Shown here piece after piece: positions 31,106 through 44,679 of a stretch of 64,000 bases of DNA. Every line of letters begins with the position of its first letter. Positions within the stretch are counted from its first letter, which is position 1. This DNA comes from Tricholomella constricta (taxonomy: Eukaryota; Basidiomycota; Agaricomycetes; Agaricales; Lyophyllaceae), in the NCBI GenBank assembly GCA_013368375.1, contig JAACJP010000001.1, positions 2,604,001 to 2,668,000 of the forward strand. The letters run 5' to 3'. The notes under the pieces are model-generated. The model worked only from the letters and a program-made list of their open reading frames with translations. It had not been told where the DNA came from and searched no databases. Both the position numbers and the translations under genes were made by a program.

Positions 31106-32203
31106 ATACTTGTTGGAGCACTCTTAAACCGCGGGAACTAATGACCCGCACCCTTGTCTTCGACGCCTCACTCACTACTCTCCTTATATATAGATTTCTC
31201 CTTCTATGTATCAATACTTCTCTCTGTACTGAGTACATGTTGCTTTACCCGCAGTTGTTCGATATCTATCAAATTCCTTGTCTTCATCAAATTTACCAAC
31301 TGGAAACGTCCCTTCCGCGGCCGCATATGCATCTATCGAGGCTCGAACACTATGCAACCTGCAGCTTGCAAAGAAGCAGAGCCGTGATTTGATTACTTAA
31401 CCTCATTGCGCCGGACCGAGCGACTACCAAGAAAATAACTGAAAGTCGCGTTCCGTTCTACACGTACGGTGGAATTGGAATTTAGTAGCAGTTTCGGTGA
31501 CAGTATATATAGGACCTCGAGAAAAGATAGACGCGTGGATTGCATGCCTCTCCAGATATACAGGTACAATTCTGTCAGATATGCGTCCCCTGAAGAATCG
31601 TAAGGCTGGCCGCAGAAAATCAGTGAACGCCGAACGGTGACATCACGAGACGCTGTGTGCCTAGCAGATATGGCTATTCTTCGCCTCACCGGAGTAGACC
31701 CACAGGCTGCAACCGAAGGCTCCTCGCCAATCAGTCGTTTAGGCAGGGTATGCGGAAGATGTGTTGCGAGGTTTTGAAACGTATCACTACTTCTACAGGT
31801 AATTAATACAGTCGTCCTTAACCAAGGGCACCGGAAAAGCGTCGACTCGGGAAAAGAAATGGTATTCGTTTCGAGTGCAGCCGGGGTAGAATTAGCAAAG
31901 GTCATCGCCAAAAAAGTGCATATCTACCAAGGAGGAACCTCATGGAGCGAGATCAACATTCGTGCAGGCGCATATAGCAACAAAGAAGGTGCTTTCCGAG
32001 GGATATATGTTAGATCCATTCTTCTCACAGAGCATTTGTTTCCTCGGTTGTTCGAGTTCAAAGTAACTCCGAGTTGCTCCCAACACAACGGAACACATGA
32101 CGAAGTCCACTTGTTAGATATGAAGGGCGCAACCAAACAACGGTCCACGGCCTACGGAGGACAGGCTGGACGTGAAATTTCCTCCTCATTCTCTGCCACG
32201 GTT
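31106..32203. other. intergenic, about 1.1 kb
   Basis: Between the TmpA-like gene and NUP192, both on the plus strand. A 172-codon open frame on the minus strand (31393-31911) has no recognisable domain and no splice support; I do not call it a gene. Confidence 0.5.
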
Positions 32204-35200
32204 ATGTCTGGCGAGCTCACAAAACGATCCAACTTAATCGATGTGTACGTGTATTCAGTCAAAGTGGAGGTTCTTTGCTGACTTTTATTAGGACATACCA
32301 ACAACTTCACTCGATTTTGTCGGGCCACCATGAGGGTGTGCATTTGGAGCAAATCACCGAGTACCTTGAGCCACGCAAGTCACAGCTCGAGCAGCTCTCT
32401 CAACCATTTGGAAAGCCCTCGGACGCGTCGCGGAAAAAGATCGAGACTGGTTCTGTAACTCTAGCGGATGGCGTTGTTGTGCGACTTGAGGAACCCGACA
32501 AAGAGTTCATCTTCGCTATCAGCGCGAAGTTCCAAATCGACGAGATCCAAGCTCTTGTCCTGATGCGCTCGTTCCTTTACAACGAAGGTCTTCCTTCTAC
32601 CGCGGAATCGACATCCACAAGCTCCATGGTTGCCGAGCTCGTCGAGGCCATCACGCCTTTCTATTACTCCGAACGTCTTTCCGTCTTTCGTGTGCTCATA
32701 CCACTATTCCGCGCCCTTGAAAACTCGACCGACCCCATTTACACCATCGCAGCCAAATTGTTACCTAAACTCATCCCCGACGGGCCTGCTTTTGCCCAAT
32801 CACTCCTCGAGGAATACGTGCGTAAGGCGGTAGAGGAGTTGCCTGACTCCATGAGCGGTCAACCCAAAGTCGCATCTCGGTGGGCAAAACAAAACGTCAA
32901 GGAGCAATTGGTCATCTTGGAGGTACTCTTCTGGACCATGTGGGGATACGTGCCATGTACGGGGGACTTGGTGGAAAAGATCTTCGAGACGGGCACTGCA
33001 AGGGACTTGGGGCTTCTGCAGACAAATACACGAATGCTTCTAGACGAGGAGGGCCAATTTGCGTTGGAAGACTGCTCTACCCTCTGGCGGCTCCTCATGA
33101 TTGAGGTACTCGAGCTCGAGACGATCGGCGACCCCAACGCGATTGAGATTTCAGCGGATCCCATGCAGAAGGATATATATACCGCATTCCCAGAGTCACT
33201 CAATCGGATACACGACGTGGTCATGGAGCACTCCGGAGATCCCATGTACGTTTGCACATCCCTTGCGTGGGCGTATGTGCTCTCGAGACTTATTGCGCGG
33301 GCGGGAGAACTGAAGGAGCTCCCGGAGTCTTATCGCACGTTCTTCGCAAAAGTCATGCCCGACACAAACCGATCCTACTCCAAGGCTCAAGAGTTACCAC
33401 ATAAGAGATTGTCAGATAGGTGCCTCAGCCCGAACTTCGAATTGTTCAACTTTTTAAAAGGACTTTTGACGAAGTCTCCGCTCTTTGTGACTGCTGCTGC
33501 ATGGAAGAGGGGATCGACCGTGACGGATCCAAATGCCATAGCATTCAGGTCTGTCCTCAAAGGTATGTGTTTCTTCAGATATTTGTCCTTCATCAGACTC
33601 CTGAAATCACGTTGACAAAGGTCTAATAATCGCACTTGTTGAGCTTGTCCCGGTAGAAGAATTCGCCAACTTAGAAGAGCTCGTCGACGTCTGGATATCC
33701 TTGTTCGGGCGCAGCGAGTCTCAATCCATCTCTGGAATTTGCGCGCAATACTGGCAGGCCGATTGGCACAACAGTACCGCTCGCCGCGCCATCTTTGACG
33801 TTGCCCGATCTCGCTTTCCTATTCACTTCAAGCCTCTTATCCGCCTCCTTCGTGCCATGACCGCCTCCGGTTTCCTTGACTATGACACTCTTTCCATAGC
33901 TTCCCACCCCAATGAAGGCGAAAGCATTTCCGAAGAACACGACGTCTGTGCCAGCCATGTCTTCTATTACCTTGACAAGCTTCCGACTTTCACCCAAGTC
34001 GTTCCCCTCAGCGCATGCTCCGGAGCACACGCCCTATACGAAAAGTTGGACCGACAAGGAACTACCGAGGTAGTTTATACGAATACCAGACCGATCAAAC
34101 TTCCTGGTGGAAGCACACTCCCCGCACGTTCGATAGGGCGCTCTCTGAGTGACGGGGGCGATTACGCCGTCATCCTCTGGCAGCATGAACATTCCGGCTG
34201 GAAACTTATCTTGGAGCTTCTGACAGACTACGTCAACCGTCGTCGCATGCTCTCAGGATCTGGAACAAATGCAGGGAGTGCATATCAGGACGTGTCCTTC
34301 GGGCGACGGGGCGGTTCACAAGTGAAGGTGATCAGGCTGGAGGACGTGGGTATCGAGCCCGATGAAGGAGGTGACGAGGAAGTTGTTATGCACTGCCTCG
34401 ATCTCGTGCGAAGCCTCATTCAGGACAACCCGGCGCAAGCAGAGCAACTTATGCAAGCATTGGAAACGGGCGAGCCTGTCGTTGCGCATACGATGACAGA
34501 GTCGCAACCGCCCGACCTGGTGCAGCTTACCACAATGATTCTCGAAGACGCACTTTCCCAGGCTGATCCACGTACACGGACACAGCCTCGCCCTCAGCTC
34601 ATTATCTCTGCCATGAGCGTCCTGTCAGACTTGCTTGCACTCCCAAACTACTCCAACAGGGTCTGGCTCTATATACGCTCGACGACAGCATTATTTGGCA
34701 ACGAGCGCGCAACAGGCTTTGCCTCGGGCGCCTTGGCGGCGGAGCGTGCGACGGGACATTACACTATGACGCTTGGGCTTCTGCACCTAGTCCAGCAGCT
34801 TTTCCGTGAGGCCGCGGCGTCCGTGCTTCCCGACAATCCACGTCTGCAGCAGCTCAAGGAAGACGTGTTGCTCCGGGCGGCACGCTTCATCCATACGGAG
34901 ATTTGGGTTGAACACTTGGGGTGGAAGTACGCGCAGCTCGGTGATCGTTTTGAGATCGGCAGACGAGTAACAGCGCTGTATGTCGAGGTTTTGGAGCATG
35001 CCCCGCCAACCCTGGAGGAGCGTCCTTTTGCAGCCCTCAGCCAAGCTGTTGTTGATGTCCTGCTCTTCAAGGCGACGAGCTCCACTATCAACCCTCTCGT
35101 GTCGTCGATCTACTCCGGCGGTCAGAGCCTCAGGAACCTATATGCAGCTCGGCGGTATGGCGATGCTCGACGTCTGATCTCACTTCTGGAATCCCACCTA

Positions 35201-38200
35201 CGTCTGACACGGCTGGTTCTGACTTACAAGCAAATGTCAGCAGCAGCGTCGCGGCCATGTCTCCTCGAGCAAGCTCTTTGCGCGCGTATCAGTGGTGGAG
35301 TGTCGGTCCACAGTCCCAAGCGCGCCAAAGTCGATCCCATCGATGTTCTAGCGCTATACGTCAAGGAGCGGGATGCGGGCACAGTGGTGCCTGTGGAGGC
35401 CGTGCGGGTTCTGTACGCCCTCTGTGCGTCGTTATCCGGCTCGAAGCCTTCGCCCCCAACCATCATCGGCCACCTCTCGGATCCAGAGGCAACTGTCGCT
35501 GCGTTTGTCCGCATCGTTCAGCACCCATACGATGACATGGCATTGCGTAACGCCGTCTGGAGCTTTATCTCACTCGGTGTAGACAAGGAGCCGGCGCTGT
35601 CGAGTTTGTTCGTAACGGGGAAGTTCAGGACACCAAATGACGTGAAGGGAAAAGGGAAGGAGGCCGAGAAGGTTAAGTTGCCGGATAAAACGGAGCCTAC
35701 AAGTGCGATTGACGTCGCTCGCGATGTTGTATCAAACTGGCGCGAGATATGGGAACTCAACCCGCAGTTATTGTCGTCTGTCTTGGGCTTCCTTGATGTG
35801 GTGTGGCAGCATGGGTTGGAGCACAAGGCGGCACTGGAGACAATTCGGGAGGATGAGGAGTTTTGGGATCAAGTCGCTTCGATTGCCTGCGAGGAAGTAG
35901 GGCCGGTTCCGGAGTATGAGACGACGGCGTATGAGGTGGTGGATGGGGTGAAGCACTCAAGTCTTCACGAGGTAGTAGCCGCACATGCCTACAAGACAGT
36001 CGCGAAATCCCATGCCGTGCACATCTTAGGACGCGACATCGCGATGCACCTCCAACTGCATGGACGCTTGCCTTCTGCGAAGAAGCCACACAGTTTCCTT
36101 AAGATGGAGCCCCAGTTCAAATCGCAGGACCAGTTCAACGATCTCGTGTGCGAAGCAGCCCCTAGCTCTTATGACCCCCAAATCTACGACCAACTCTTGG
36201 AGCAGCTCACTGCACACTACCGTGGTTTAACATTGGAGCAGCTGAGATCTCAAGATCCCCTGGAGTTGCGGGAGTTTGGGGACAGTTTTGCGTTTTCGGT
36301 GGCGTTGTTGCGGAGCCGCCTCCTTGCCTATGCGAGGACTGCAGATGCAATGGAGGACAACACTGGCTCGCTTGTCGAGAAGCAGGTGTTTTCGATCAAT
36401 CTAAACCTGTCGTTGGCGCATTCCCAGGCTACCCTTGCGGAGTCGTGGCAATATCTGTTTCAGCAGGTCGTCCCATACCTCAGGGGGGATGCCTCCGTCC
36501 GGCCTATCGTCGTCGCGACCTCTGCGACCATTTCATATGACATATCCAAGGAGGATAGGTCTGGCGATATGATGGCAACGATACACGGGCGGCGACTCTC
36601 GCTTCTTCTCTCTATGTTGGAGCTAGCCTGGTTCTCATCGACAGACAAACATCCTGAAGTGATTTCGTTCATGGAATTGGTTCGTAACGTCCACGGCATC
36701 ATCACAAACGACGCACAACCCCCTGCCAAATCTTTTCTCGGCATGTTATCTACGCCGTTTCACCGCACTTTGCTGCAGATTATGTACTTCTGTGCACGGC
36801 ACTGCCGCAGTCTGGCACGACGTCCCAAGGTGCTTAATGCTGAGCAGCGGTTGACGGTTAGCTCCTTCGTAGAGTCATCGCTAACTCTGGTCATTGATGC
36901 CCTCAAGCTCGTTTTTGAATCTGCATGCACTAGGGTGGATCCGGAGCTCGATCGTGACATGGAGTTGTTGGTTGCTGTCTTCGAACAGTGCACCAGTCCT
37001 GACATCAACCCTTCATCGACCTTGTGGCTGGCACGCTGCCAAGAGACGGATATCATAAGAGGAAGCTTCAACCTCTACGTTCACGCTGACCTTGTCGGTC
37101 TCTCCGATCTTCCCTTGCTTCTCGCGAAGAAACGGCCCCTCTACGCTCCGCACTTGCTGCTCTTCCACATGACACTAGCCAGCAATCCTGTAGCCGCCGA
37201 ACGGGTGGCGAGCGATGGTGTATTGGCTGCTTACAGCAACAATTTCATCAGCGCTGCGATCAGTGCAGGTATGATCGACGTTGTACTGCCAGAACTGCCA
37301 GGCGAACGGAGCCCTGCGCATCGCGCGTATTGCTCAATGTTGGCCATAGTCGCTGCCGTGATCTCCGCCCTCGGCCGCTACAACCACTACTTTGACGCTG
37401 AAGCCAGTGGGTTTGTCCAGCTGTACGGAGATCAGATCATACGGGCTTTGAGGTGGACGATAGGCGATCCGATTACGTTTGCATTGCTTGAAGAAATTGA
37501 GCAGGTGGTCAGCCTATTCCAGTCCATCGCGTTAAGCGCGCCAGCCTCAGCGACCACCAACCCCGTCGTCGACAAGGTCCTTCGAACATTCTCCGATCAT
37601 GCATTGCAGCTCCTCCAGCAGCTCAACTATGCCATTACACACCCCAATCATCTAACGAGCCTTTTTGAGCCCCTAACAGCTGAGGAACGCATGCAATACG
37701 GGAAGGACCCACCGACGATGGACCCACTGAAACGCCCTATGATCGCCCACCTCGTTCATCGACTCTACCGGTTGTCAAGCAATATTATCACGACTCTCAT
37801 CGCCATCAGTCGTGCTGAATCCGTGCTACTTGGGCGCGAAGACGAATGGCCAGCCAACGAAGCCCTCATCGTGCCAGTAAGCCCCTCAATGAATCTAGCA
37901 CTACGTCAATTAACTAATTCTTCCTTTTTCTCTAGCATTCGAAAGTAGTGCTGAGTGAGCCTGCGTCAATGGGGACCTTGCTAGAGTTGGGCAATTGCAC
38001 CCTCGATCTTCTGCGCGAGCTCATCAACAGGCCTGCCGGTCAAAGTCTCACTGCCACCACATCCGCGCTCTCGGGCCCTCTTGACGTACGCGAGGGCGTT
38101 TTGACAGCCCGCCGGAATCTTGAGGGTATCCTCGTGTACGCCGTCACGCAGCTTGTGATGTGGCTCTCGAAACCCGAATTCGACACCTCTCCGCCCGAGG

Positions 38201-38460
38201 ACGAAGAGAACCATTCGATGTCGGTGGATGTGCAGCGCGCGGACGCACCAAAGGAGCGGCGGGTGCCACGGACGTCGCTGACGCTGGGGGAGCGGCTCAG
38301 GCGAGGGATGACGGGGGAGATGGCGGCAGATCTGCAGTCGTTGCTGAGCAAGGCGAAGCCGATCATTGCGAAGAGTAATTCTGTGCTGGGGAAGGAGAGC
38401 GTGGATTTGACGCCTGTGCTTTCGAACTTCTTGCATGAGCGGATCGCTGTGCCTGCGTAG
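32204..38460 (+). CDS. NUP192: nucleoporin Nup192/Nup205, inner ring scaffold, 2,030 aa
   Basis: Four exons: 32204-32244 (MSGELTKRSNLID), 32292-33562, 33621-37876 and 37936-38460 (TAG); introns are GT-AG of 47-59 nt with matching phases. The length agrees with the about 1,700-2,000 residues usual for the family. The protein is almost wholly alpha-helical. Recognisable pieces are YLEPRKSQLEQLSQPFG, IQALVLMRSFLYNEGLPS, VLEVLFWTMWGYVP-like helices near residue 215, and a C-terminal arm with NCTLDLLRELINRPAG. Nup192 is a question-mark-shaped scaffold that binds Nic96, Nup53 and Nup145N in the nuclear pore inner ring. The short first exon was chosen because its donor (gat gt|gtacgt) restores phase with the long second exon; a different first exon cannot be excluded. 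Confidence 0.92.
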
Positions 38461-38615
38461 TACTTATCGTTGTCTTTGTCTATTATCTTCCTTGTAAGTG
38501 TAGACTCGTAATTAGGGTTAAAAAGTATTATATAGACGTGTACATCAGTCTGGAATTTGTCAACCCGCCACTCGGATTGAACTTGTGCATTGGAACTCTT
38601 GAACGCGATAGCTCG

Positions 38616-40072
38616 TTATGTGAGCACCTCCACGCCATTCTCAGTAATGAGTATCATATGTTCCGCTTGCGCACTGCGAGCACAATTCTGGAAGATAGCC
38701 CTATATTGGTTGAAGCTTGCAGCACAGAATGTGAGGGTACGCACCTCAGTGGACGCAGTCCACCCGTCAGGGAATATCCAACCACGAGGATTCGAGCCTT
38801 GAATCAACGAAGGCTACGGACACATGAGAATGCCACGGGACGATAACATTTGGGCTTCAACCTACCTCGATGGTGAAGCAGTCCCCTGGTTTCATAACCC
38901 CAGGCTCGTCGTTCACTGAGAGCAAGTCAGCGACCTTATGAACACGACATCGGATAGTCAACTGGACGTACAATGGTGGAGTATCCATGGAGGCCGATGG
39001 AAAACGGTACCAATTCCGTGGCCCGTGAATTGGGACGATACGGAAAAGTTGGTGTGCCGAGTCAAGTCGTATATTGCCTTTCCAATGCCCTTGAATGGGC
39101 GCCCCGGACCGCATGCCTGAATTCCTGCTTGCAGGGCGTCATTGGTCATTTTCACAAGCTCGCGACCTTGTTCATCCTATGGAGCAAAGAACCTCAGAAT
39201 ATAGCTATAATACAACTATGCGTTGGAACCTACCACGTTGCCTACGAGGAAAGTCTGGGACGTGTCGCCGTGGTAGCCGTTTGAAAAAATGGTAACATCG
39301 ATGTTGATGATGTCCCCGTTCTCAAGAGGTCGGCTGTTCATAAATTTGGGTCAAAGTCGAAGAACAATGATTTCTCGTTTCATACTCGTCTGGTATGCCG
39401 TGGACTATAATATTATTGATGCTAGCACATCCATGAGAAGGTGCAAAACCGGTTGAATGGAGTGCGGCGCACCTCGTGCATATTGACTTGGGAAAATCCA
39501 TATATCCAAGAGGCGATGGATATGCGTTATGAGCGAGAATGTAGTCGTGGACGGCCGCGTCGATGCTATTAGTAGTGACACCAACCTCCCATGCCAATTA
39601 GTGTTTGAAGTTTGAATTGAGGTGAATCAAATGCAAGTACTTTGACAAGCTGGCCAGCATAGTCTCTCACTCTCCTCGCCAAATCGGCCGCGCCCCGCAA
39701 GCGCGCCTCGACCTCTCCTCCCAGCACAATCCTTTCCTGTTCAACAGGTCCCGAGTGGCCTTCGAACTCCGCTGCACTATACCCTGGGCCAGCATATTTA
39801 GGCCGCAGAATATGTTCTGGGACGGTTCGCGGGGTGATATGGGATACTCCAAAGACGAACGGCTCCTCCGGTAAGATTATGCTGTAGTCACCGAAGTCGA
39901 CCTCTGGCGCTGGCTGCTCCGTAGAGAATTTCCTGTCAGAAAAAGGCTGACAACAGCGTGCAAGGTGGTTTAAACGAGATATTCGCCAAGGTCTATGAAT
40001 TGGCCAGGCTAGGCGCAGCATGGACCTGGCAGGAAATTGGAAAGGTTGGAGTCCGCCATCGGAGTTAAACAT
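38616..40072 (-). CDS. methionine aminopeptidase type 1, mitochondrial (MAP1D-like), 358 aa
   Basis: Eight exons on the minus strand: 40072-39641, 39585-39473, 39421-39386, 39333-39234, 39176-38972, 38915-38866, 38813-38745 and 38687-38616 (TAA). Phases agree throughout. The N-terminus is Arg-rich and poor in acids ([20 protein letters not shown] from the second ATG at 40021), a typical import presequence; the first ATG adds 17 residues. The M24 fold follows: [39 protein letters not shown]. The metal ligands are Asp in NIDVTIF, Asp in HGDTSQTF, His in [11 protein letters not shown], Glu in DCFTIEP and Glu in [10 protein letters not shown]. It removes initiator methionine from nascent or imported mitochondrial proteins. 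The gene is convergent with NUP192, 155 bp away. Confidence 0.95.
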
Positions 40073-40522
40073 ACATTATAAACGCCGACATAATCTCTCT
40101 TCACCTTTCTACTTAATAGTCATTAAGTGATTAGCACTGTCCTCTGTTTAAACGATCCTGATTGATAGTGTTCCTGCTATAAAATCGCCGAGTGTTTGAT
40201 GTCATAAAGTACGTTTACACAACCTGTTTTATCACCTCGCACCAAATGTTTACGAACAAATTCTACCCTCCTTATAATTACGAGACACTGAGTTCTGTTA
40301 ATATCACCGAATCAGTCTCCCTCACTGGTCGTGATATTGATCGTGGTCCTTACTATAAAAGCTACTGTCACAGTTCTGAATTGTTTAGGCTACATTGTAC
40401 AGATGCACCGATCAACGCGCGATCACATGGAGAGAAGGATATCTGATTCCATAAGGAAAAATAATGTTACAAAGAGGAGGGTGGCCATCGAAGAAGGAAG
40501 GAAAGAAAGTTGAATACGAGTT
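40073..40522. other. intergenic, 450 bp
   Basis: Promoter of the methionine aminopeptidase gene and 3' UTR of the oxygenase gene, both on the minus strand. AT-rich, no other feature seen. Confidence 0.55.
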
Positions 40523-41961
40523 TCACACCACCGCTGGATCCACTTCCGTCCCACGACTCGCCATCCACGTCTCCGGGCCCTTGATTGAAGAAAACAAATC
40601 AGCCACACACACTCTTCAACGCGCCATAATGAGACGCGCACCTTCCGATTCTTGATCCTCTGATTCTTGACTCGCCTAGAAAACCATTCAGCCGACGTCG
40701 ACCCCGTCTCAAAGTTCTTCTCGGGCGTCTTCGCAACCGCCTCCGCGATCATAGGGCTGTCTTCCACAAGTGCACGGAGGATGATTGAGTTCCCGGGGCG
40801 CGTGAAGTATACCAGCGACCATCGATCAAAGGCGCTTTGGTTACCAGGAGGTGGCCTGGGTGAACGTACGTACGGTCAATGAATTTTCGTTTCCCCCCTA
40901 CGTGTGGATCAGAGAAATGCTGCGCTTACACGACGCGATGGAGGTTTGACCGAAGAATGCCGCCGCTGAAGAGGCTCATGGCGTCACCTATATTGCAGAT
41001 TGCGTGGCCGGGGATGGGCTTTCGTTAAGAATTAAAAAAGGTTGTGAGGAATGACTTCAATAGGGGGGCAGAACATACTTTGACGTATTGCCAGGTTTCA
41101 GCACCCGGAACCAGGACTTGTAGACCACCGAGGCGGTTATGAAGGAAGGACTATATACGCTGTTAGATAAGTTGCTTAATGGGTTGATCAGCATAGACGT
41201 CCTCACCAGGGATCCAAAGTCGGTATGGCTTCCCAACGCCACGTTCGGCGGCTTTCCCTGCTCCACTTGCGTAGGCGCCTTCTTGATAAGCCTCGCCTCG
41301 CTCCCGCTGTACTCATCAACGAGGTGTTTCGCTAACAGCGTGCCCGCAGGGAGCCCCAGCCTATCGTTCAGAACTTCCAGGAAGGTGTTGTTGATGTCGA
41401 GCGATTTATGGATGAAAGGGCGGATGGTGGACTCCATGCGGGCGTTGACAGTCGATGGATAAGCGCGTCGGGCTTGCTTCGGCCAGCTTAGGGCATCGTC
41501 TTTGGCCACATTAAGGAATTCGACGCTGTCCAGGCGTCCGGTCGCATCGACGGCGTTGGCACCAGCCGCCTTGTACCTGAGATGCAGATGTACAAAAGTC
41601 AAGCTGGAGAGCGCAGGATGTGGGGATGGAACGTACCCGAACGACATGCCATCGTCGCCCTGTTCGAACTTCATCTTCTCCTCTAATGGTAGGGACATCG
41701 TCTCTGCACCCATGTCGAACATGCGATCGACCTCTTCACTGACGCCATGGTTCTTGAGGCTTTTAAAGGGTAGAAGATAAGCGTTTGAAAGGTCGAAAGC
41801 GTGTCACGGGGTACGTACTACCAGAACCCAAGCTTGGTCGCCGCCTCCCAAAGCCGGTCAATTTCGCTCGGGTTTCGAGCCTTGACCAGTTCATAGTCGA
41901 TGACGAGTAGCGGGTGAGTTGGGACATTGTCAGGGAACGCTGGGAGAGTGGGTACGGGCAT
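40523..41961 (-). CDS. 2-oxoglutarate/Fe(II)-dependent oxygenase (isopenicillin N synthase-like), 355 aa
   Basis: Seven exons on the minus strand: 41961-41819, 41759-41637, 41576-41207, 41150-41079, 41018-40930, 40855-40642 and 40579-40523 (TGA). Phases agree. The N-terminal DIOX_N part reads HPLLVIDYELV and GFWYLKNHGVSEEVDRMF. The catalytic jelly roll has GSHTDFGSL (metal His and Asp), RLGGLQVLVPG, then SGGILRSNLHRVV (second metal His) and YFTRPGNS (Arg/Ser binding 2-oxoglutarate). The tail ends GPETWMASRGTE, a familiar close for the basidiomycete members. The enzyme would hydroxylate or otherwise oxidise a small molecule; the substrate is unknown and no biosynthetic cluster surrounds it. 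Confidence 0.93.
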
Positions 41962-44679
41962 GGTTGCCGTATGGAAAGTGCAATGCTGTCTCTTGTGAAC
42001 ATTGGAACTTCGTACTTATACCCACCTGACAATGGAGTCGAAGGTGATGAGTTTCCCAGGTAAGCCGGAAATGGACAGACACTGTTTCACATGAGAAAAC
42101 CTTTAAAAATGGACAACTGCAGCGTGGAGCTTTGCCAATTCTAGGGCGGAAACACTCATGGGAGCAGGGTACTTCTCACACGACCTAGCAGAGCATGTGT
42201 ATCAGCTAGAGGCGACGAAAGAAACACAAATCTCGAGTTGAAGGTGACGATAAGACACTGTGGAGGTCCATGACATAATAATAATCACCCCCAGTTCGCC
42301 ATCACTGTACTGAATACATACGCGACTTGATCGCCGGCCTTAAAAGCGAACATTTTCTCTTCGGGTGGAGGCTAAAGCACAGACCGCCTTTCGATGGTCC
42401 TCAGGAGCGATTGGAATGCGTTGGATTGTTGCACGAGCAGCACTCTGCGCATCCCCCAGCTGTGATTACCTTTTCAGCTCAACGTAAAAGTGAGTTGAGA
42501 TGTAGCCGGTGTCGTGTCCGAGAAAGTGGATCTATATGATCGCAATCAGTACATAGCGCTGCGCAAATGTATCTTCTGAAGAGGGGAAAGGGCTCGAAGG
42601 AAAGGATAAACAGACGTACCCCCCAATCTCATCGTCGCAGAGGTCTGTATGCAATTGAATCTAAATAAATCACGGCGGCAGAATCAGTCTTAAAATTGAT
42701 AGCTAGAAGCAGAAAGAAAGACACAAGGGTGCTCGGGAATCTGAAAAAAGTATACAGGGTCGATTTTTTTGCTATGGACAGTTTCGCTGGACTAACTAAC
42801 TACATAATCAGGCACAATTCTCAAAATGGCAATATGACATCACTTCCGCGGGCGCTTTGCCCGCGCTGGTTCAGATGCCTCACACAATCTGGACACTCTG
42901 CATATCCCTCTGCATCGAGGACTGCCTGGTCACCCCCCGAAGGCTATAATCAGCAACAGAACATCCCTGTGAAATCAGCAAATTACATACCTGCTTTACA
43001 GACAACATCTGAGTGCCAGTCCGTGTTGTGTAGGTCCCAAATCCCGATGTTCAAAGCCTTCATTACCCGATCCATATTTGTTCTGGGCTCAATTATTCTT
43101 AATATACTGTAATACTACTACTACTACTACTATTACTTGAAATATATGTTTGTACAGTGTTTCAAAGGTCGAATTTTGACCCAAATGGGGGGGTTCCTTT
43201 TTTTTTTTTTCCCGCCAGAGGCTGGACTAACTAACCGGGTCGACATCCGGCATTCTATTACCCGAGCACCCTTGGAAAGACAGTGACATCTTCTCACCGT
43301 GGAAGAACTCGAAAGCAGTAGCTAAGGGTTGGCGAAAGTTTACCTTAAAGTGAGTAAGGCTGTTTGCAGAAACTGGGCGAGGACTGCGTTACCTTGCAGC
43401 ACACTGCGCTGTGCCCCAGGCTGTCATGATGATGCTGAACGGAACGAGGAGGATTGCGATGGGCCGTTAATGCCGGCGATCGGCCCGAGAATAACCGGGC
43501 TTGCAAAGGTCTGACCTGTCCGTTTTCGTCATTCGACCTCGACCAGCTTGAGCGCTCGCTCTCATTTGCTCTCACTGATGCTGAGGCTCGAAACTTGCTC
43601 TTCACTTTGACCGCTGAGGCGCGCTCACAATCAGCCAGGCTCCCTAGCTCTTCGCCACTTGGGCTCAGTACCAGCATAATCAGTCTTGGGTCCGTCTTGG
43701 CTCCTTCAGCGACTTATGAATCCCATCGACTGCTCTGCAATCTTCTGTTTCTAGACTTCGATTCGTGGGCTGCTGAGTTCGAGCTATGGCAAGGCTTAAA
43801 TGGTTCTACAGCTGTGCATATCCCCGAGCTTTGCAGCATCTGCAGCACTTCCAGCTCACATTTGCATGCGTGGGCTCAGCATCGAAAACTGTGGACAAAT
43901 GGCTTGCGAAAAAGCTATCGTTTATATAGAAGCAGCGTTCGCGATATGGCGAGCCGCGCCTGGCTGTATGGCGACGACACGACGTTGATGACTTCTGATG
44001 CAAGCTCCGGCTTGCGAGTCCACTTCCCTCTCTTAACTTGTGCTATATCCATCTAGAATGTGACGAGGGAGCAGTTGAACAAGTTCTTCGAACGAAGAAT
44101 TCAACGTGGTCGTCGTTGAAAATCGCCAACTGCTTCAATTCGCGTCGGAGAACACTCTACTATGCTGATATTGACTTCCTCGCTGTTGATCATCATCTTC
44201 AGAAGGTCGTCCGGTGATATGTTTAAGCACCAAGCTCGGTGCTTGGTCATACCACTGGACGCCCTTCTGACCCATACCTCCGTACGTCAGCAGGTCCAGA
44301 AATTTCTCTGCTTATCCTTTGTCTAACCCGACATCGCGATATACCTCTAACAGCATGGACGCATCCTTCTGCGAAGAAGCCACGTAGTTTACGCCATGTT
44401 TTGGCCAATCGAATCGGAGGTCTTCGCAAGCGAAGAAGGCTGTGGCGCAGCGTCAACTTGTATACCTACTGACGAGATACGCGCCGGCACATTAGTCGAT
44501 CGACGTACATGGGTGGTGAATAGTGATTGCTTTCCTCAGTTCGTTGTCATGATTGGAACACACACATGACATGATATTCGAAAACAATTCAAGAGGCTAC
44601 AAGTACATACACAGGCGCAAAGTCGTATCTCCATAACCAACCAAGGTTTGACATATATTCGTTTCGCAGTCGGCTTCCT
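41962..44679. other. gene-poor stretch, about 2.7 kb
   Basis: A 200-codon open frame (43454-44056, +) is the longest, but has no motif I recognise and no convincing start context. The stretch also holds a (cta)n run (43113-43133), a 13-base t run (43198-43210) and an exact 15-bp direct repeat (42786-42800 and 43221-43235). Confidence 0.45.
43113..43133. repeat. (CTA)n microsatellite
   Basis: Seven tandem tac/cta units. Confidence 0.9.

Noticed and set aside
31393..31911. 172-codon minus-strand frame upstream of NUP192
   Set aside because: No recognisable domain and no supporting context; lies in promoter space.
43454..44056. 200-codon plus-strand frame
   Set aside because: Longest frame in a gene-poor stretch but no motif or credible start; kept only as a note.
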